Part shown: piece by piece, positions 55,933-64,000 of the stretch
Layout of the letters: each line of letters opens with the position of its first letter
Numbering within the stretch: the first letter of the stretch is position 1
Assembly (NCBI RefSeq): GCF_002797915.1
Contig: NZ_PGTY01000001.1
Coordinates: forward strand, 1,054,001 to 1,118,000
Length of the DNA: 64,000 nucleotides
DNA from: Yoonia maricola
GTDB lineage: Bacteria; Pseudomonadota; Alphaproteobacteria; Rhodobacterales; Rhodobacteraceae
Reading direction: 5' to 3'
Position numbers and translations under genes: made by a program
The notes under the pieces: generated by a model
What the model was told of the DNA's origin: nothing
The model's input: only the letters and a program-made list of their open reading frames with translations
The model's database searches: none

Positions 55933-56937
55933 ATGACAGAGCCCTTGATCGATCCCTTTGCCCGCACAATTGAATACCTTCGGGTGTCGGTCACGGACCG
56001 CTGCGATTTTCGTTGTGTGTATTGCATGTCCGAAAATATGACCTTCCTGCCTAAGAAGGAACTGCTGACGCTCGAAGAGCTGGACCGCATGTGTTCGGCC
56101 TTTGTCCGACTTGGCGTGCGAAAGCTGCGCATTACGGGGGGCGAACCTTTGGTGCGCCGCGGCATCATGACGTTTTTCCAAAGCATGTCGCGGCATCTGG
56201 AAAGCGGCGCGCTGCATGAATTGACGCTGACGACCAATGGCAGCCAGCTTGAGAAATACGCGGATGATCTGTTTGCCGCCGGGGTAAGACGGATCAATAT
56301 CTCGCTTGATACGCTGGATGAGGCGAAGTTTGCCGAGATTACGCGCTGGGGCCGCCTGCCCCAGGTGATGCGTGGTATTGATGCAGCCCAAAAGGCAGGC
56401 TTGCGGGTGAAGATCAATACCGTCGCGCTGAAGGGCTTTAACGAGGATGAACTTGAGACGCTGACCGACTGGTGCGCATCTCGCGATATGGACCTGACCT
56501 TTATCGAGGTCATGCCAATGGGTGATTTGGGCAATGAAGACCGCTTTGGCCAGTATTGGTCGCTCGAAGACCTGCGCGCGCGGCTGGCCGCACGCTCGGA
56601 GCTGACTGATCTGCCGGAAAAGACGGGCGGTCCTGCGCGCTATGTGCGGGTTGAGCGGACGGGTCAGAAAATCGGGTTTATTACACCGCTTAGCCATAAC
56701 TTCTGCGAAAGCTGCAACCGTGTGCGGATTACCTGCACAGGCGAGATTTACACATGCCTCGGCCAAGAAGGCCATTCAGACCTGCGGGCACCTTTGCGGG
56801 CGTCCGAAGCCGATGCAGATCTGGAAAACGCCATCCGTGCGGCGATTGCGCTGAAGCCGAAGGGGCACGATTTTGATTATTCGCGCCAGCAGGTCGATGG
56901 GCAGGTCAGTCGGCATATGTCGCATACGGGTGGGTGA
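55933..56937 (+). CDS. moaA: GTP 3',8-cyclase MoaA
   Basis: The 334-residue radical-SAM enzyme has the SAM cluster C24-x3-C28-x2-C31 (CDFRCVYC), GGEPLVRRG, and the second cluster near the C-terminus in [18 protein letters not shown]. It starts molybdenum cofactor synthesis by cyclising GTP. ATG 55933 ([17 protein letters not shown]) is typical; the upstream ATG at 55858 adds 25 arginine-rich residues. Confidence 0.95.
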   Translation: MTEPLIDPFARTIEYLRVSVTDRCDFRCVYCMSENMTFLPKKELLTLEELDRMCSAFVRLGVRKLRITGGEPLVRRGIMTFFQSMSRHLESGALHELTLTTNGSQLEKYADDLFAAGVRRINISLDTLDEAKFAEITRWGRLPQVMRGIDAAQKAGLRVKINTVALKGFNEDELETLTDWCASRDMDLTFIEVMPMGDLGNEDRFGQYWSLEDLRARLAARSELTDLPEKTGGPARYVRVERTGQKIGFITPLSHNFCESCNRVRITCTGEIYTCLGQEGHSDLRAPLRASEADADLENAIRAAIALKPKGHDFDYSRQQVDGQVSRHMSHTGG

Positions 56938-56962
56938 TACGGGGGTGATCGCCAACGCATCT

Positions 56963-57730
56963 TCAATCAACAGCCGCGCCGGAAACCGAGACGACACCCA
57001 GAACCAATAGGTTACACCCGGCCACTGCGAGCAAACCGTAGGCCAAGCGCATAAAAGCCTGCTGAGGCACGCGTTTGTGCAAGCTGAAACCAAGCCAAAC
57101 ACCTATCACCAGAAACGGCACGAGCGAGGCTGACGCCAATAGACCATGCGTCGAGAACAAACCGAGTGCAGCATACCCGCCCCCCTTGGCAAGATTGAGC
57201 AGAAAGAAGAAAAACGCATTTGTCCCAACGAAGGCGGTCTTGTCGAGATTCATCCCCAGCAACGTGCCTTTGATTGGCGGGCCGCCCGCATGCGCCACAA
57301 ATCCTGCAAATCCTGATAGCACGCTTGCGATCAAAACGCCCCCCCGGTTTTGCCTTACATGGATCTGCGCAGCGGCCCCCTTTGACCACACAAAACGGGC
57401 AACAAATCCAATGGCCATGATGCCGATAGCGATGCGGAGGTAGTCTGGGTTAACCCTTGAAAAGCTGAACATTCCAAGGGCAATTCCAATACTGGCTCCG
57501 GGAAGCAGAAAGCCGATCATGCGCGGTTTCAATGCCGCGCGGTAGCGCCATACTGACAGCATATCGATGCCGATCAGAACAGGCAATAAAAGCACCGCTG
57601 CTGCTTGGGGTGGCATGGTCAACGCCACCAAGGGCACGCCAAGTATCCCAAGCCCGCCCGCAAAACCACTTTTGGAGATACCTGTGATGATAACGGCGAA
57701 GGCCGCGACAAGGTAGGATTCAAACGTCAT
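56963..57730 (-). CDS. TauE/SafE-family permease
   Basis: The 255-residue protein has about eight membrane helices and the duplicated family blocks GISKSGFAGGLGILGVPLVAL (first half) and GFVAHAGGPPIKGTLL (second half). Family members move sulfoacetate, sulfite or related organic anions. It is divergent from a LysR-type regulator with a 76-base region between, so it may be regulated by it. Confidence 0.88.
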   Translation of the reverse strand: MTFESYLVAAFAVIITGISKSGFAGGLGILGVPLVALTMPPQAAAVLLLPVLIGIDMLSVWRYRAALKPRMIGFLLPGASIGIALGMFSFSRVNPDYLRIAIGIMAIGFVARFVWSKGAAAQIHVRQNRGGVLIASVLSGFAGFVAHAGGPPIKGTLLGMNLDKTAFVGTNAFFFFLLNLAKGGGYAALGLFSTHGLLASASLVPFLVIGVWLGFSLHKRVPQQAFMRLAYGLLAVAGCNLLVLGVVSVSGAAVD

Positions 57731-57769
57731 GGCGATTGGCTAAAAGCCTTTCTGCAATTCGTAAAACAG

Positions 57770-57788
57770 TTTTTATTGATAATAAAAA
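57770..57788 (+). promoter_or_regulatory. AT-rich palindrome in the TauE/LysR divergent region
   Basis: TTTTTATT-GAT-AATAAAAA is a perfect 8-base inverted repeat with 3-base centre. It contains the T-N11-A pattern of LysR-type boxes and lies 18 bases before the LysR start at 57807. It may be the autoregulatory site. Confidence 0.55.
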
Positions 57789-57806
57789 TCGATTATGAAG
57801 ATACCT

Positions 57807-58664
57807 ATGGCATTCGATCTAAAGCATATTGAAAGCTTCGTCTCTGTCGCCGAAACGCTAAGCTTTTCGACGGCAGCCGCGCGCGCCAATACCGTACAAT
57901 CAGCAATTAGTACGCACGTCATGCTTTTGGAGCAGCAATTGGACAGGACGCTGATCAAACGGGGGCGCGGTCAACCTGTGACGATTACGGCAGATGGTGC
58001 CGCCTTTCTTGTGCAAGCCCGTCGCTTGCTGGCCCTGACAGATGAAATGGCACGCCGTCCCGAAACTGCGGCTGGTATGACGCCCTTGCGATTGGGAACA
58101 ACCATTACCTTTGCGCTTTCAGTCATCCCCAAGGCCATATCAGCCTGCGCAGATCGCACGAATACCCGGCGCGTCACCGTTAGAACAGCGCGCAGCCACG
58201 ACCTTATTGACCTGCTTGAACAGGGCGAGATTGATGTCGCACTTATGTTTGATCAAGGTGCCCATGCGGCGCGTCAGGCAACGATGCGCACAAAACTGTC
58301 TTGGGTTGCAGGCGACAAGTATGTGCATGATGACACAAAACCCTTACCGCTCGCGTTTTTGGAGGACGCGCGAGATCTGCGCCGACATGCCTTTGCCGCC
58401 CTTGATAAAGGCGGCGCACATGCCGCCTCTTTGCAGTCACATCCCGACCCCATCGGATTGCGTGCCGTGCTTGCTGCTGGTTTGGCGATCTCGGTCATGC
58501 CGCAAGTCGCCATCGTTGCACCCTTGGTCGATGTCGGCGCCCGCCTTGGTTTGCCGGACCTTGAGCCTAAGCTGGTATCCATCTACGCAATGGGTGGCGT
58601 TCAAGATCGCTATCTTGACGGCTTATGCCATGCGTTGGAGGCACAGTGCGACCCAGCCGGTTAG
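57807..58664 (+). CDS. LysR-family transcriptional regulator
   Basis: The protein (285 residues from ATG 57807, MAFDLKHIESF) has an N-terminal winged helix-turn-helix (SFSTAAARANTVQSAISTHVMLLEQQL) and a C-terminal substrate-binding domain (MTPLRLGTTITFALSVIPKA onward). An ATG at 57795 adds four residues and cannot be excluded. A role in controlling the divergent TauE-type permease is likely from position, with the palindrome at 57770-57788 as candidate site. Confidence 0.87.
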   Translation: MAFDLKHIESFVSVAETLSFSTAAARANTVQSAISTHVMLLEQQLDRTLIKRGRGQPVTITADGAAFLVQARRLLALTDEMARRPETAAGMTPLRLGTTITFALSVIPKAISACADRTNTRRVTVRTARSHDLIDLLEQGEIDVALMFDQGAHAARQATMRTKLSWVAGDKYVHDDTKPLPLAFLEDARDLRRHAFAALDKGGAHAASLQSHPDPIGLRAVLAAGLAISVMPQVAIVAPLVDVGARLGLPDLEPKLVSIYAMGGVQDRYLDGLCHALEAQCDPAG

Positions 58665-58677
58665 ATATTGAAGCGTC

Positions 58678-59841
58678 TCAACTGGCAGGCATCCGTTGCT
58701 CGACAATCTCGGCCCACCATGAACAGCCTGCGGGCATTGTTTCATCGTTGAACGCATATTCGGGGTGGTGCACCTCAGCCCCTTCGCCGTTGCCGACAAA
58801 GATATAGGCGCCGGGCCGTTCTTCGAGCATGAAGGCAAAATCCTCGCCGCCCATCGTCTGCTCTGCGTATCCGCAAGAGCCTGCCACTGATGTGGCGACC
58901 TGTGCGGCAAAGGCGGTTTGCTCTTCGCTATTGACCATCACCGGATAGCCACGCATGTAATCAATCGTTGCAGTCGCACCGAAAGCAGCGGCCGTGCCTT
59001 GTGCGATTTCGATGAATGACTTTTCCGCTAGATCGCGCGTTTCATCAGATAAGGTGCGTACTGTCCCGCGCAGGTGCACCTTTTGCGGGATGACGTTATG
59101 CGCCTTCGACGATGTTTCAAAGCTGGTGATGGAAACCACAATCTGTTCGGTTGGGTTCACGATCCGCGCGGTGATGGTTTGTAGCGCGATCACCACATGG
59201 CTGGCGACAACCGTGGTATCGACCGTTGTGTGCGGTTTGGCCGCATGCCCGCCCTTGCCTTCGATCACCACCTCGAACTGGTCGGCCGCGGCAAAGAACG
59301 GACCGGGGCGTATCGCAAACTGCCCTGCGGGCAACCCCGGCCAGTTGTGCATGCCGTAGACCTCTTGGATACCCCAGCGTTCCATCATGCCGTCGTCGCA
59401 CATTTCCTTGCCGCCGCCACCGCCTTCTTCGGCGGGTTGAAAAATAACCACCACGGTGCCGTCAAAATTACGGGTTTCAGATAGGTATTTCGCGGCCCCC
59501 AGCAGCATCGCGGTATGCCCGTCATGACCGCAGGCATGCATGGCGCCATCAACCTTGGATTTAAAGGGTAAATCCGTTTCTTCTTGCATCGGCAGCGCGT
59601 CCATATCGGCCCGCAATCCGATGACTTTGCCAGATGTATCAGACTTGCCCTTGATCACCCCCACAACGCCCGTCCGCCCGATGCCGGTGACAATTTCATC
59701 GCAGCCAAATTCCTTGAGTCTTTCGGCCACGATCCCTGAGGTCCGGTGCGTGTCAAAAAGGATTTCGGGGTGCGCATGCAAGTCGTGACGCCACGCAGTA
59801 ATTTCGGGCAGTAACTCCGCAAACCTATTCTTAACTGGCAT
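58678..59841 (-). CDS. M20-family amidohydrolase (aminoacylase/hippurate hydrolase-like)
   Basis: The 387-residue metallopeptidase has WRHDLHAHPEILFDTHRT, GLRADMDALPM, MHACGHDGHTAMLLG, EEGGGGG and GGEDFAFML. It is the usual pattern of aminoacylase/hippurate hydrolase-like enzymes that deacylate N-acyl amino acids. ATG 59841 has GGAGAAG upstream. It follows the ArgE-like gene by 37 bases. Confidence 0.9.
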   Translation of the reverse strand: MPVKNRFAELLPEITAWRHDLHAHPEILFDTHRTSGIVAERLKEFGCDEIVTGIGRTGVVGVIKGKSDTSGKVIGLRADMDALPMQEETDLPFKSKVDGAMHACGHDGHTAMLLGAAKYLSETRNFDGTVVVIFQPAEEGGGGGKEMCDDGMMERWGIQEVYGMHNWPGLPAGQFAIRPGPFFAAADQFEVVIEGKGGHAAKPHTTVDTTVVASHVVIALQTITARIVNPTEQIVVSITSFETSSKAHNVIPQKVHLRGTVRTLSDETRDLAEKSFIEIAQGTAAAFGATATIDYMRGYPVMVNSEEQTAFAAQVATSVAGSCGYAEQTMGGEDFAFMLEERPGAYIFVGNGEGAEVHHPEYAFNDETMPAGCSWWAEIVEQRMPAS

Positions 59842-59878
59842 AATAAACTTCTCCAATGAGTGGTATTTGTTATGTGGG

Positions 59879-61039
59879 TTATTTTGCGAGCATTTCCACC
59901 AGTCGTCCGATGAATGCTTCGCCTTTTTGAAATTGATCGACGCTAATAAATTCGTTTGGTTGATGGGCCTGCGCAATATCGCCTGGCCCGCAGATCACGG
60001 CCGAATAGCCGCGTTCCTGAAATTGTCCAGCCTCCGTTCCATAGCTGACGACATTACTGGCGTTTTCGCCTGTCAGTTGGCGCACCAGCGCTTCGGCCTT
60101 GCCTTGATCCTCTGGTACCAGCCCCGGTACGTTGAACAGCGGCTCTGCCGTGATCCCCGCCTCAGGCCGTACTGCTTTCATTTCGGCCTCAAGCTCTGCC
60201 ACTTTTGCCATGAACCGCGCTCTCCATGTGTCGATATCTTCGCCCGGTACGATGCGGAAACCAAACCCGAAGTGGCAGTCCTTGGCGGTGATATTATGCG
60301 CCGTCCCACCGCTGATCGTGCCAACATGCAGCGTGGTGTAGGGCGGAAAGAAATCTGCCGCCAGATCGCTGGGTTCTTTGGCGGCGTTTTCGTCGTTCAC
60401 CTCATTGGCCCAATTGATCAGTTTGGCGGCCATCATGATGGCACTCACGCCGGTTGGGGCCAGTGACGAATGCACCTCGAACCCGCGAAAATGCATCTGA
60501 TAGCCGATCCCGCCTTTATGGCCTGTCACGACTTTCATCATCGAAGGCTCGCCCACCAGCACAGTATCTGCGCGCGGCATTCCCATGCTGACCATATGGT
60601 CGATCATTGGCGGCGCGCCGGTGCAGCCCACCTCCTCATCGTAGCTGAGTGCGATTTGCAACGGCCGTTTAAGTCCCCGCTCTAGCGCCAGCGGTACTGC
60701 GGATAGAGCCAACGCATCAAACCCCTTCATGTCGCAGGTACCGCGTCCATAAAGCTTGCCATGACGTTCCGTCACTGTGAAAGGGTCTGTGTCCCATACT
60801 TGCCCATCGACAGGCACGACATCGGTATGGCCGGACAGAACGACGCCGCCGTCCACTTGCGGTCCGATGTGAGCGTAAAGGGCGGCTTTGGTCCCGTCTT
60901 CGTTCGGCACGCGCGTGGATTGGACGCCGAATCCTTCCAGATATTCCTCAACAAAATCAATTAATTCCAGATTGCTGTCGCGACTCACCGTGGGAAAACC
61001 CACAAGACGATCCATCAAATCTCGGGCAGTGAGGGTCAT
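59879..61039 (-). CDS. argE: Acetylornithine deacetylase-like M20 peptidase
   Basis: The 386-residue enzyme has VVLSGHTDVVPVDGQVW (metal-binding His/Asp), GRGTCDMKGFDAL, DEEVGCTGAPPMIDHM and GPGDIAQAHQPNEFI. It resembles ArgE, which hydrolyses N2-acetylornithine. Because it lies with another M20 enzyme and faces a peptide transporter, a catabolic role on acylated amino acids is also possible. ATG 61039 has AAAGGA upstream. Confidence 0.88.
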   Translation of the reverse strand: MTLTARDLMDRLVGFPTVSRDSNLELIDFVEEYLEGFGVQSTRVPNEDGTKAALYAHIGPQVDGGVVLSGHTDVVPVDGQVWDTDPFTVTERHGKLYGRGTCDMKGFDALALSAVPLALERGLKRPLQIALSYDEEVGCTGAPPMIDHMVSMGMPRADTVLVGEPSMMKVVTGHKGGIGYQMHFRGFEVHSSLAPTGVSAIMMAAKLINWANEVNDENAAKEPSDLAADFFPPYTTLHVGTISGGTAHNITAKDCHFGFGFRIVPGEDIDTWRARFMAKVAELEAEMKAVRPEAGITAEPLFNVPGLVPEDQGKAEALVRQLTGENASNVVSYGTEAGQFQERGYSAVICGPGDIAQAHQPNEFISVDQFQKGEAFIGRLVEMLAK

Positions 61040-61253
61040 ATGGGTCCTTTCCAGATCAGCCGTATTTCGATGATGCGAGATCATTTTCTGCGCAAAACAA
61101 CAGCAATGCCAGTGTGACCTGTCAAAGGCCGGGCCGCAAACAGGATTCGACTTGCGGGATCGAAATTTGATGATACCGTCTGCGAGTGGGTGACTGATTA
61201 TTATAAGATCAGCGCGAAAAATATAGACGACTGAACCACTTGGGAGGTTCTAT
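61040..61253. other. Divergent non-coding region between argE and the peptide transporter
   Basis: The 214 bases must contain the promoters of both operons. I see a short inverted repeat CTGAT...ATCAG (61194-61212) and an AT-rich stretch (TTATTATAAG) but no convincing -35/-10 pair for either side. GGGAGG (61242-61247) is the ribosome-binding site of the first ATPase gene. Confidence 0.4.
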
Positions 61254-62258
61254 ATGCCCGATGGGGCGCTGCCCGTCCTGGATGTCCAGGACCTCAAAAC
61301 TGTTTTCCAAACGCGCGGTGGCGAAGTCCACGCCGTAAATGACGTCAGCTTCTCGCTGAAGCCTGGTGAGTTACTAGGAGTGGTCGGTGAGAGCGGGTCC
61401 GGAAAGTCCGTGACCATGATGTCGTTGCTTGGGCTCTTGCCGTCACCGCCTGCGGATGTGCGTGGTGGACGCGTGAAATTTGACGGCAAGGATCTGTTGA
61501 ACGTCACCCCCGAACAGTTGCGGTCGGTGCGCGGGGGCAAGATTGGTTTCGTGTTTCAAGACCCCATGACATCGCTGAACCCGGTGTATCAGGTGGGATT
61601 TCAGATCATGGAACCGCTGCGCAAGCATATGGGCATGAACAAACGCGAGGCAGCTGCCCGCGCGCAGGAATTGCTGGAATTGGTTGGCATTCCAGATGCC
61701 AAGCAACGGCTGCTTGACTACCCCCACCAGTTTTCTGGCGGCATGCGCCAGCGCGTCATGATTGCCATTGCCTTGGCATGCGACCCCCAAGTCTTGATCG
61801 CGGATGAGCCGACGACAGCGCTTGATGTGACCATTCAGGCGCAAATTCTGGAACTGATGAAAGACCTGCGCGACAAGCTGGGCATGGCGGTGATCTGGAT
61901 CACCCATGATCTGGGCGTCATCGCAGGCATCGCTGACCGTGTGATGGTAATGTACGGTGGGCAGGTCGTTGAACATGCCCCGGTGCATGCACTGTTTACC
62001 GATCCACAGCATCCCTACACCCGCGCCTTATTGAAGACGATCCCGACCATTCAGGGTGAGCGTGCGGCCCGGTTGACCATCATCGAAGGGCAGCCACCGA
62101 TTATGGCCGGTGCGCCGACATCCTGTCCGTTCCGCGACCGTTGCGATGTGGCGTTTGATCGCTGCGCTGTTGAGAACCCGCCACGCTATGATTTGGGCGA
62201 TGGGCATGATGCGGCCTGTTTCTATGATGTGCGCACGAGGGGACCCCGCGATGCTTGA
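61254..62258 (+). CDS. Peptide ABC transporter ATP-binding protein, OppD/DppD type
   Basis: The 334-residue ATPase has Walker A GESGSGKS, signature FSGGMRQRV, Walker [12 protein letters not shown] and VIWITHDLG. It also has the C-terminal oligopeptide-transporter motif [11 protein letters not shown] with the Cys-containing tail ([15 protein letters not shown]) of Dpp/Opp ATPases. It energises uptake of di- or oligopeptides. GGGAGG precedes ATG 61254. The stop overlaps the next start by 8 bases. Confidence 0.95.
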   Translation: MPDGALPVLDVQDLKTVFQTRGGEVHAVNDVSFSLKPGELLGVVGESGSGKSVTMMSLLGLLPSPPADVRGGRVKFDGKDLLNVTPEQLRSVRGGKIGFVFQDPMTSLNPVYQVGFQIMEPLRKHMGMNKREAAARAQELLELVGIPDAKQRLLDYPHQFSGGMRQRVMIAIALACDPQVLIADEPTTALDVTIQAQILELMKDLRDKLGMAVIWITHDLGVIAGIADRVMVMYGGQVVEHAPVHALFTDPQHPYTRALLKTIPTIQGERAARLTIIEGQPPIMAGAPTSCPFRDRCDVAFDRCAVENPPRYDLGDGHDAACFYDVRTRGPRDA

Positions 62259-63258
62259 TGACGGCAAAAAACCCCTCGTTTCGGTCAAAGACCTTAAGAT
62301 GCATTTCCCGATCCATGCCGGGCTTTTGCGCCGCCGCGTGAGTGAGGTGAAAGCGGTTGATGGTGTCAGCTTTGACGTTTTCGAGGGCGAGACCTTGGGT
62401 CTGGTCGGCGAGTCCGGTTGCGGAAAGTCCACTTGTGGCCGTGCGGTACTGCGCCTTTATGATATCACCTCAGGCTCGATTCAGATTGATGATCGCGAGA
62501 TTGGTGCAACCCCGCAGCCTGATCTGCGCGAAATGCGCCCGACCATGCAGATGGTATTTCAAGACCCGCAAGCATCGCTGAACCCGCGCATGACGGTCGA
62601 AGACATCATCAAGGAACCACTGGACGAGCACACAACCGGAACTGACGCAGAAAAGCGCAAGAAGGTCAGCGAGCTGATGGACGCCGTTGGCTTGAACCGC
62701 AAGTTTGCAAAACGATACCCGCACGCGTTCTCTGGTGGCCAGCGACAACGGATCGGAATTGCCCGTGCATTAGCCTTGAATCCCAAGTTCATCGTCTGCG
62801 ATGAGCCGATTGCGGCGCTGGATGTGTCCATTCAGGCGCAAGTCGTGAACCTGCTGGAAGACCTGCAAGAGCAGTTTGGTCTCACGTATCTCTTTATCAG
62901 CCACGATCTGTCCATGGTGCGCCATATCGCAACGCGCGTAGCGGTGATGTATCTGGGCAAGATCGTTGAACTGGCCCCGCGTGAAGGCCTGTATGCCGAC
63001 CCACTGCACCCTTACACCAAGGCGTTGCTGTCTGCCGTGCCTGAACCGGACCCCAGCCTTGCCCGCACAACCGAGCGGATCATCCTCAAAGGTGATGTCC
63101 CCTCGCCCTCGAACCCGCCAGAGGGCTGTAATTTCTGCACCCGCTGCCCGTCTGTGATGGACATCTGCAAGCGCGTGGAGCCCGACTATCGTGAAGTACA
63201 ACCCGGCCGGTTTACCGCCTGCCATCTGTACAACGATGCAAATGACACTGCCGAATAA
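62251..63258 (+). CDS. Peptide ABC transporter ATP-binding protein, OppF/DppF type
   Basis: The 335-residue ATPase has [31 protein letters not shown] and LFISHDLSM, and the tail [11 protein letters not shown] ... [14 protein letters not shown] of the OppF/DppF group. ATG 62251 ([19 protein letters not shown]) is within the end of the previous gene; longer upstream ATGs would give sequence unlike the family. Confidence 0.95.
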   Translation: MLDDGKKPLVSVKDLKMHFPIHAGLLRRRVSEVKAVDGVSFDVFEGETLGLVGESGCGKSTCGRAVLRLYDITSGSIQIDDREIGATPQPDLREMRPTMQMVFQDPQASLNPRMTVEDIIKEPLDEHTTGTDAEKRKKVSELMDAVGLNRKFAKRYPHAFSGGQRQRIGIARALALNPKFIVCDEPIAALDVSIQAQVVNLLEDLQEQFGLTYLFISHDLSMVRHIATRVAVMYLGKIVELAPREGLYADPLHPYTKALLSAVPEPDPSLARTTERIILKGDVPSPSNPPEGCNFCTRCPSVMDICKRVEPDYREVQPGRFTACHLYNDANDTAE

Positions 63259-63293
63259 CGGCAGGTCCTGAGGCCCAAAAAAGAGCAAACAAC

Positions 63294-63323
63294 ATGACGA
63301 CCAACAAGGAGAAGACAACATGA
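63294..63323 (+). other. Nine-codon leader ORF before the binding-protein gene
   Basis: ATG 63294 opens MTTNKEKTT and its TGA overlaps the ATG of the binding protein (ATGA). It also contains the AAGGAG ribosome-binding site of that gene. It may be accidental, or it may couple or tune translation. Confidence 0.25.
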
Positions 63324-64000
63324 AACTCAAAACAGCCCTGATGGGCGCTGTTGCGACAGCCTGTATGGCGCAAATGGCCTATGCCGATGCGCATGAAGGT
63401 GAACGCGGCCGCGATGGCGAACTGCGCATTATCTATTGGCAGGCGCCGTCGATCATGAACCCCTATCTGTCGGGGGGTACAAAAGAACTCGAGGCTGCCA
63501 GCCTCGTGATTGAACCGCTCGCTCGGTATGACACTGACGGCAATCTGGTGGCTTGGTTGGCCGAAGAAGTGCCAACAGTTGCAAACGGCGGCGTTTCCGA
63601 AGACCTGACCTCGATCACATGGGTTTTGAAAGAAGGACTGTTGTGGTCTGACGGCACACCGGTAACATCCACAGATGTCAAATTTTCGTGGGAATACTGC
63701 ACAGCCGAAGGCGGTGGATGCGCTCAATCCGAAAAATATCTTGATGTCGAAAGTGTAGATACCCCTGACGACCGTACCGTTGTCGTCAACTTCAGCGTCG
63801 CCAAGCCTTTCCCATATGGTCCGTTCGTCGGCGCACAAGCCCCTATCATCCAGGCGGCGCAGTTTGCAGACTGCCTTGGCCCACGCGCCCCGGAATGCAC
63901 CGAGCAGAACTTTAACCCAATCGGCACCGGCCCGTTTGTTGTGACAGAGTTCCGTACAAATGATGTGATCACGCTGGCCGCAAACGAAAACTACCGTGAG
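63320..64000 (+). CDS. Peptide ABC transporter substrate-binding protein, N-terminal part
   Basis: The frame is open to the end of the window (227 residues seen). It starts with a signal peptide (LKTALMGAVATACMAQMAYA), then SBP_bac_5-type blocks IIYWQAPSIMNPYLS, YDTDGNLVAWLAEEVP, ITWVLKEGLLWSDGTPVT and NFNPIGTGPFVVTEF. Such proteins bind peptides in the periplasm and deliver them to the transporter. AAGGAG (63306-63311) is the ribosome-binding site. The permease genes and the end of this gene lie beyond the window. Confidence 0.95.
   Translation, partial: MKLKTALMGAVATACMAQMAYADAHEGERGRDGELRIIYWQAPSIMNPYLSGGTKELEAASLVIEPLARYDTDGNLVAWLAEEVPTVANGGVSEDLTSITWVLKEGLLWSDGTPVTSTDVKFSWEYCTAEGGGCAQSEKYLDVESVDTPDDRTVVVNFSVAKPFPYGPFVGAQAPIIQAAQFADCLGPRAPECTEQNFNPIGTGPFVVTEFRTNDVITLAANENYRE

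Noticed and set aside
1-64000. tRNA, rRNA, CRISPR arrays, insertion sequences or prophage
   Set aside because: By eye I found no cloverleaf-like gene, regularly spaced repeats, transposase or integrase; a tRNAscan or CRISPR search was not possible here.

Overview
The window is a gene-dense chromosomal segment of an alphaproteobacterium, most likely a marine member of the Rhodobacteraceae (Roseobacter group, Yoonia/Loktanella-like). The grounds are an alphaproteobacterial complex I (nuo) cluster with many extra reading frames, lineage-typical small families (DUF5333-, DUF5337- and DUF1737-like, Hint-domain proteins), a catalytic-only BirA after nuoN, and a leucine-catabolism (liu) operon of the roseobacter type. 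This is inference from protein resemblance; no rRNA or tRNA gene is present to confirm it. No gap between genes exceeds 300 bases, and I saw no insertion sequence, prophage, CRISPR array, tRNA or rRNA.

Layout. 1-937: end of ccmI, then ruvX and a DUF1289 gene joined by 4-base overlaps. 979-5504: small or solitary genes (DUF1737, DJ-1/PfpI, an orphan Fe3+/polyamine-type ABC ATPase, a divergent SDR, a Hint-domain protein, a lipoprotein). 5604-10526: prfC, two unknown genes, a RhlE-type DEAD-box helicase and a small lipoprotein. 10692-37524: the complex I cluster on the minus strand. It reads from nuoA (right) to nuoN (left) and continues into birA, coaX and RNase J. All 14 nuo genes are present and intact, but at least 15 non-nuo genes lie between them. 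A diguanylate cyclase gene on the opposite strand sits between nuoA and nuoB, so the locus needs at least two promoters; good candidates are visible upstream of both.

37647-47644: an uncharacterised membrane protein, then a complete leucine/isovalerate catabolic operon on the minus strand: ivd, three small exported or membrane proteins, mccB, a membrane protein, mccA, a GST, HMG-CoA lyase and methylglutaconyl-CoA hydratase. Together these take isovaleryl-CoA to acetoacetate and acetyl-CoA. A perfect ATTGAAC/GTTCAAT palindrome covers the predicted ivd promoter. 47709-54797: a DUF6434 protein, a DegT-family aminotransferase, a phosphoglycolate phosphatase-like HAD protein, then divergently glmU-glmS (UDP-GlcNAc synthesis), a PNPOx-like protein and an AlkD-like protein.

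54821-64000: two exported or lipoprotein genes, moaA, a TauE/SafE permease divergent from a LysR regulator with a near-perfect AT-rich palindrome between them, two M20 peptidases (aminoacylase-like and ArgE-like), and the start of an Opp/Dpp peptide transporter operon (two ATPases, then a substrate-binding protein cut by the window end).

The points that most deserve follow-up are the diguanylate cyclase splitting nuoA from nuoB; the helix-hairpin-helix domain shared by the NuoE C-terminus and the next, membrane-anchored protein; the three translationally coupled exported proteins inside the leucine operon; and several palindromes in promoter regions (nuoA, ivd, gph/glmU, tauE/lysR).
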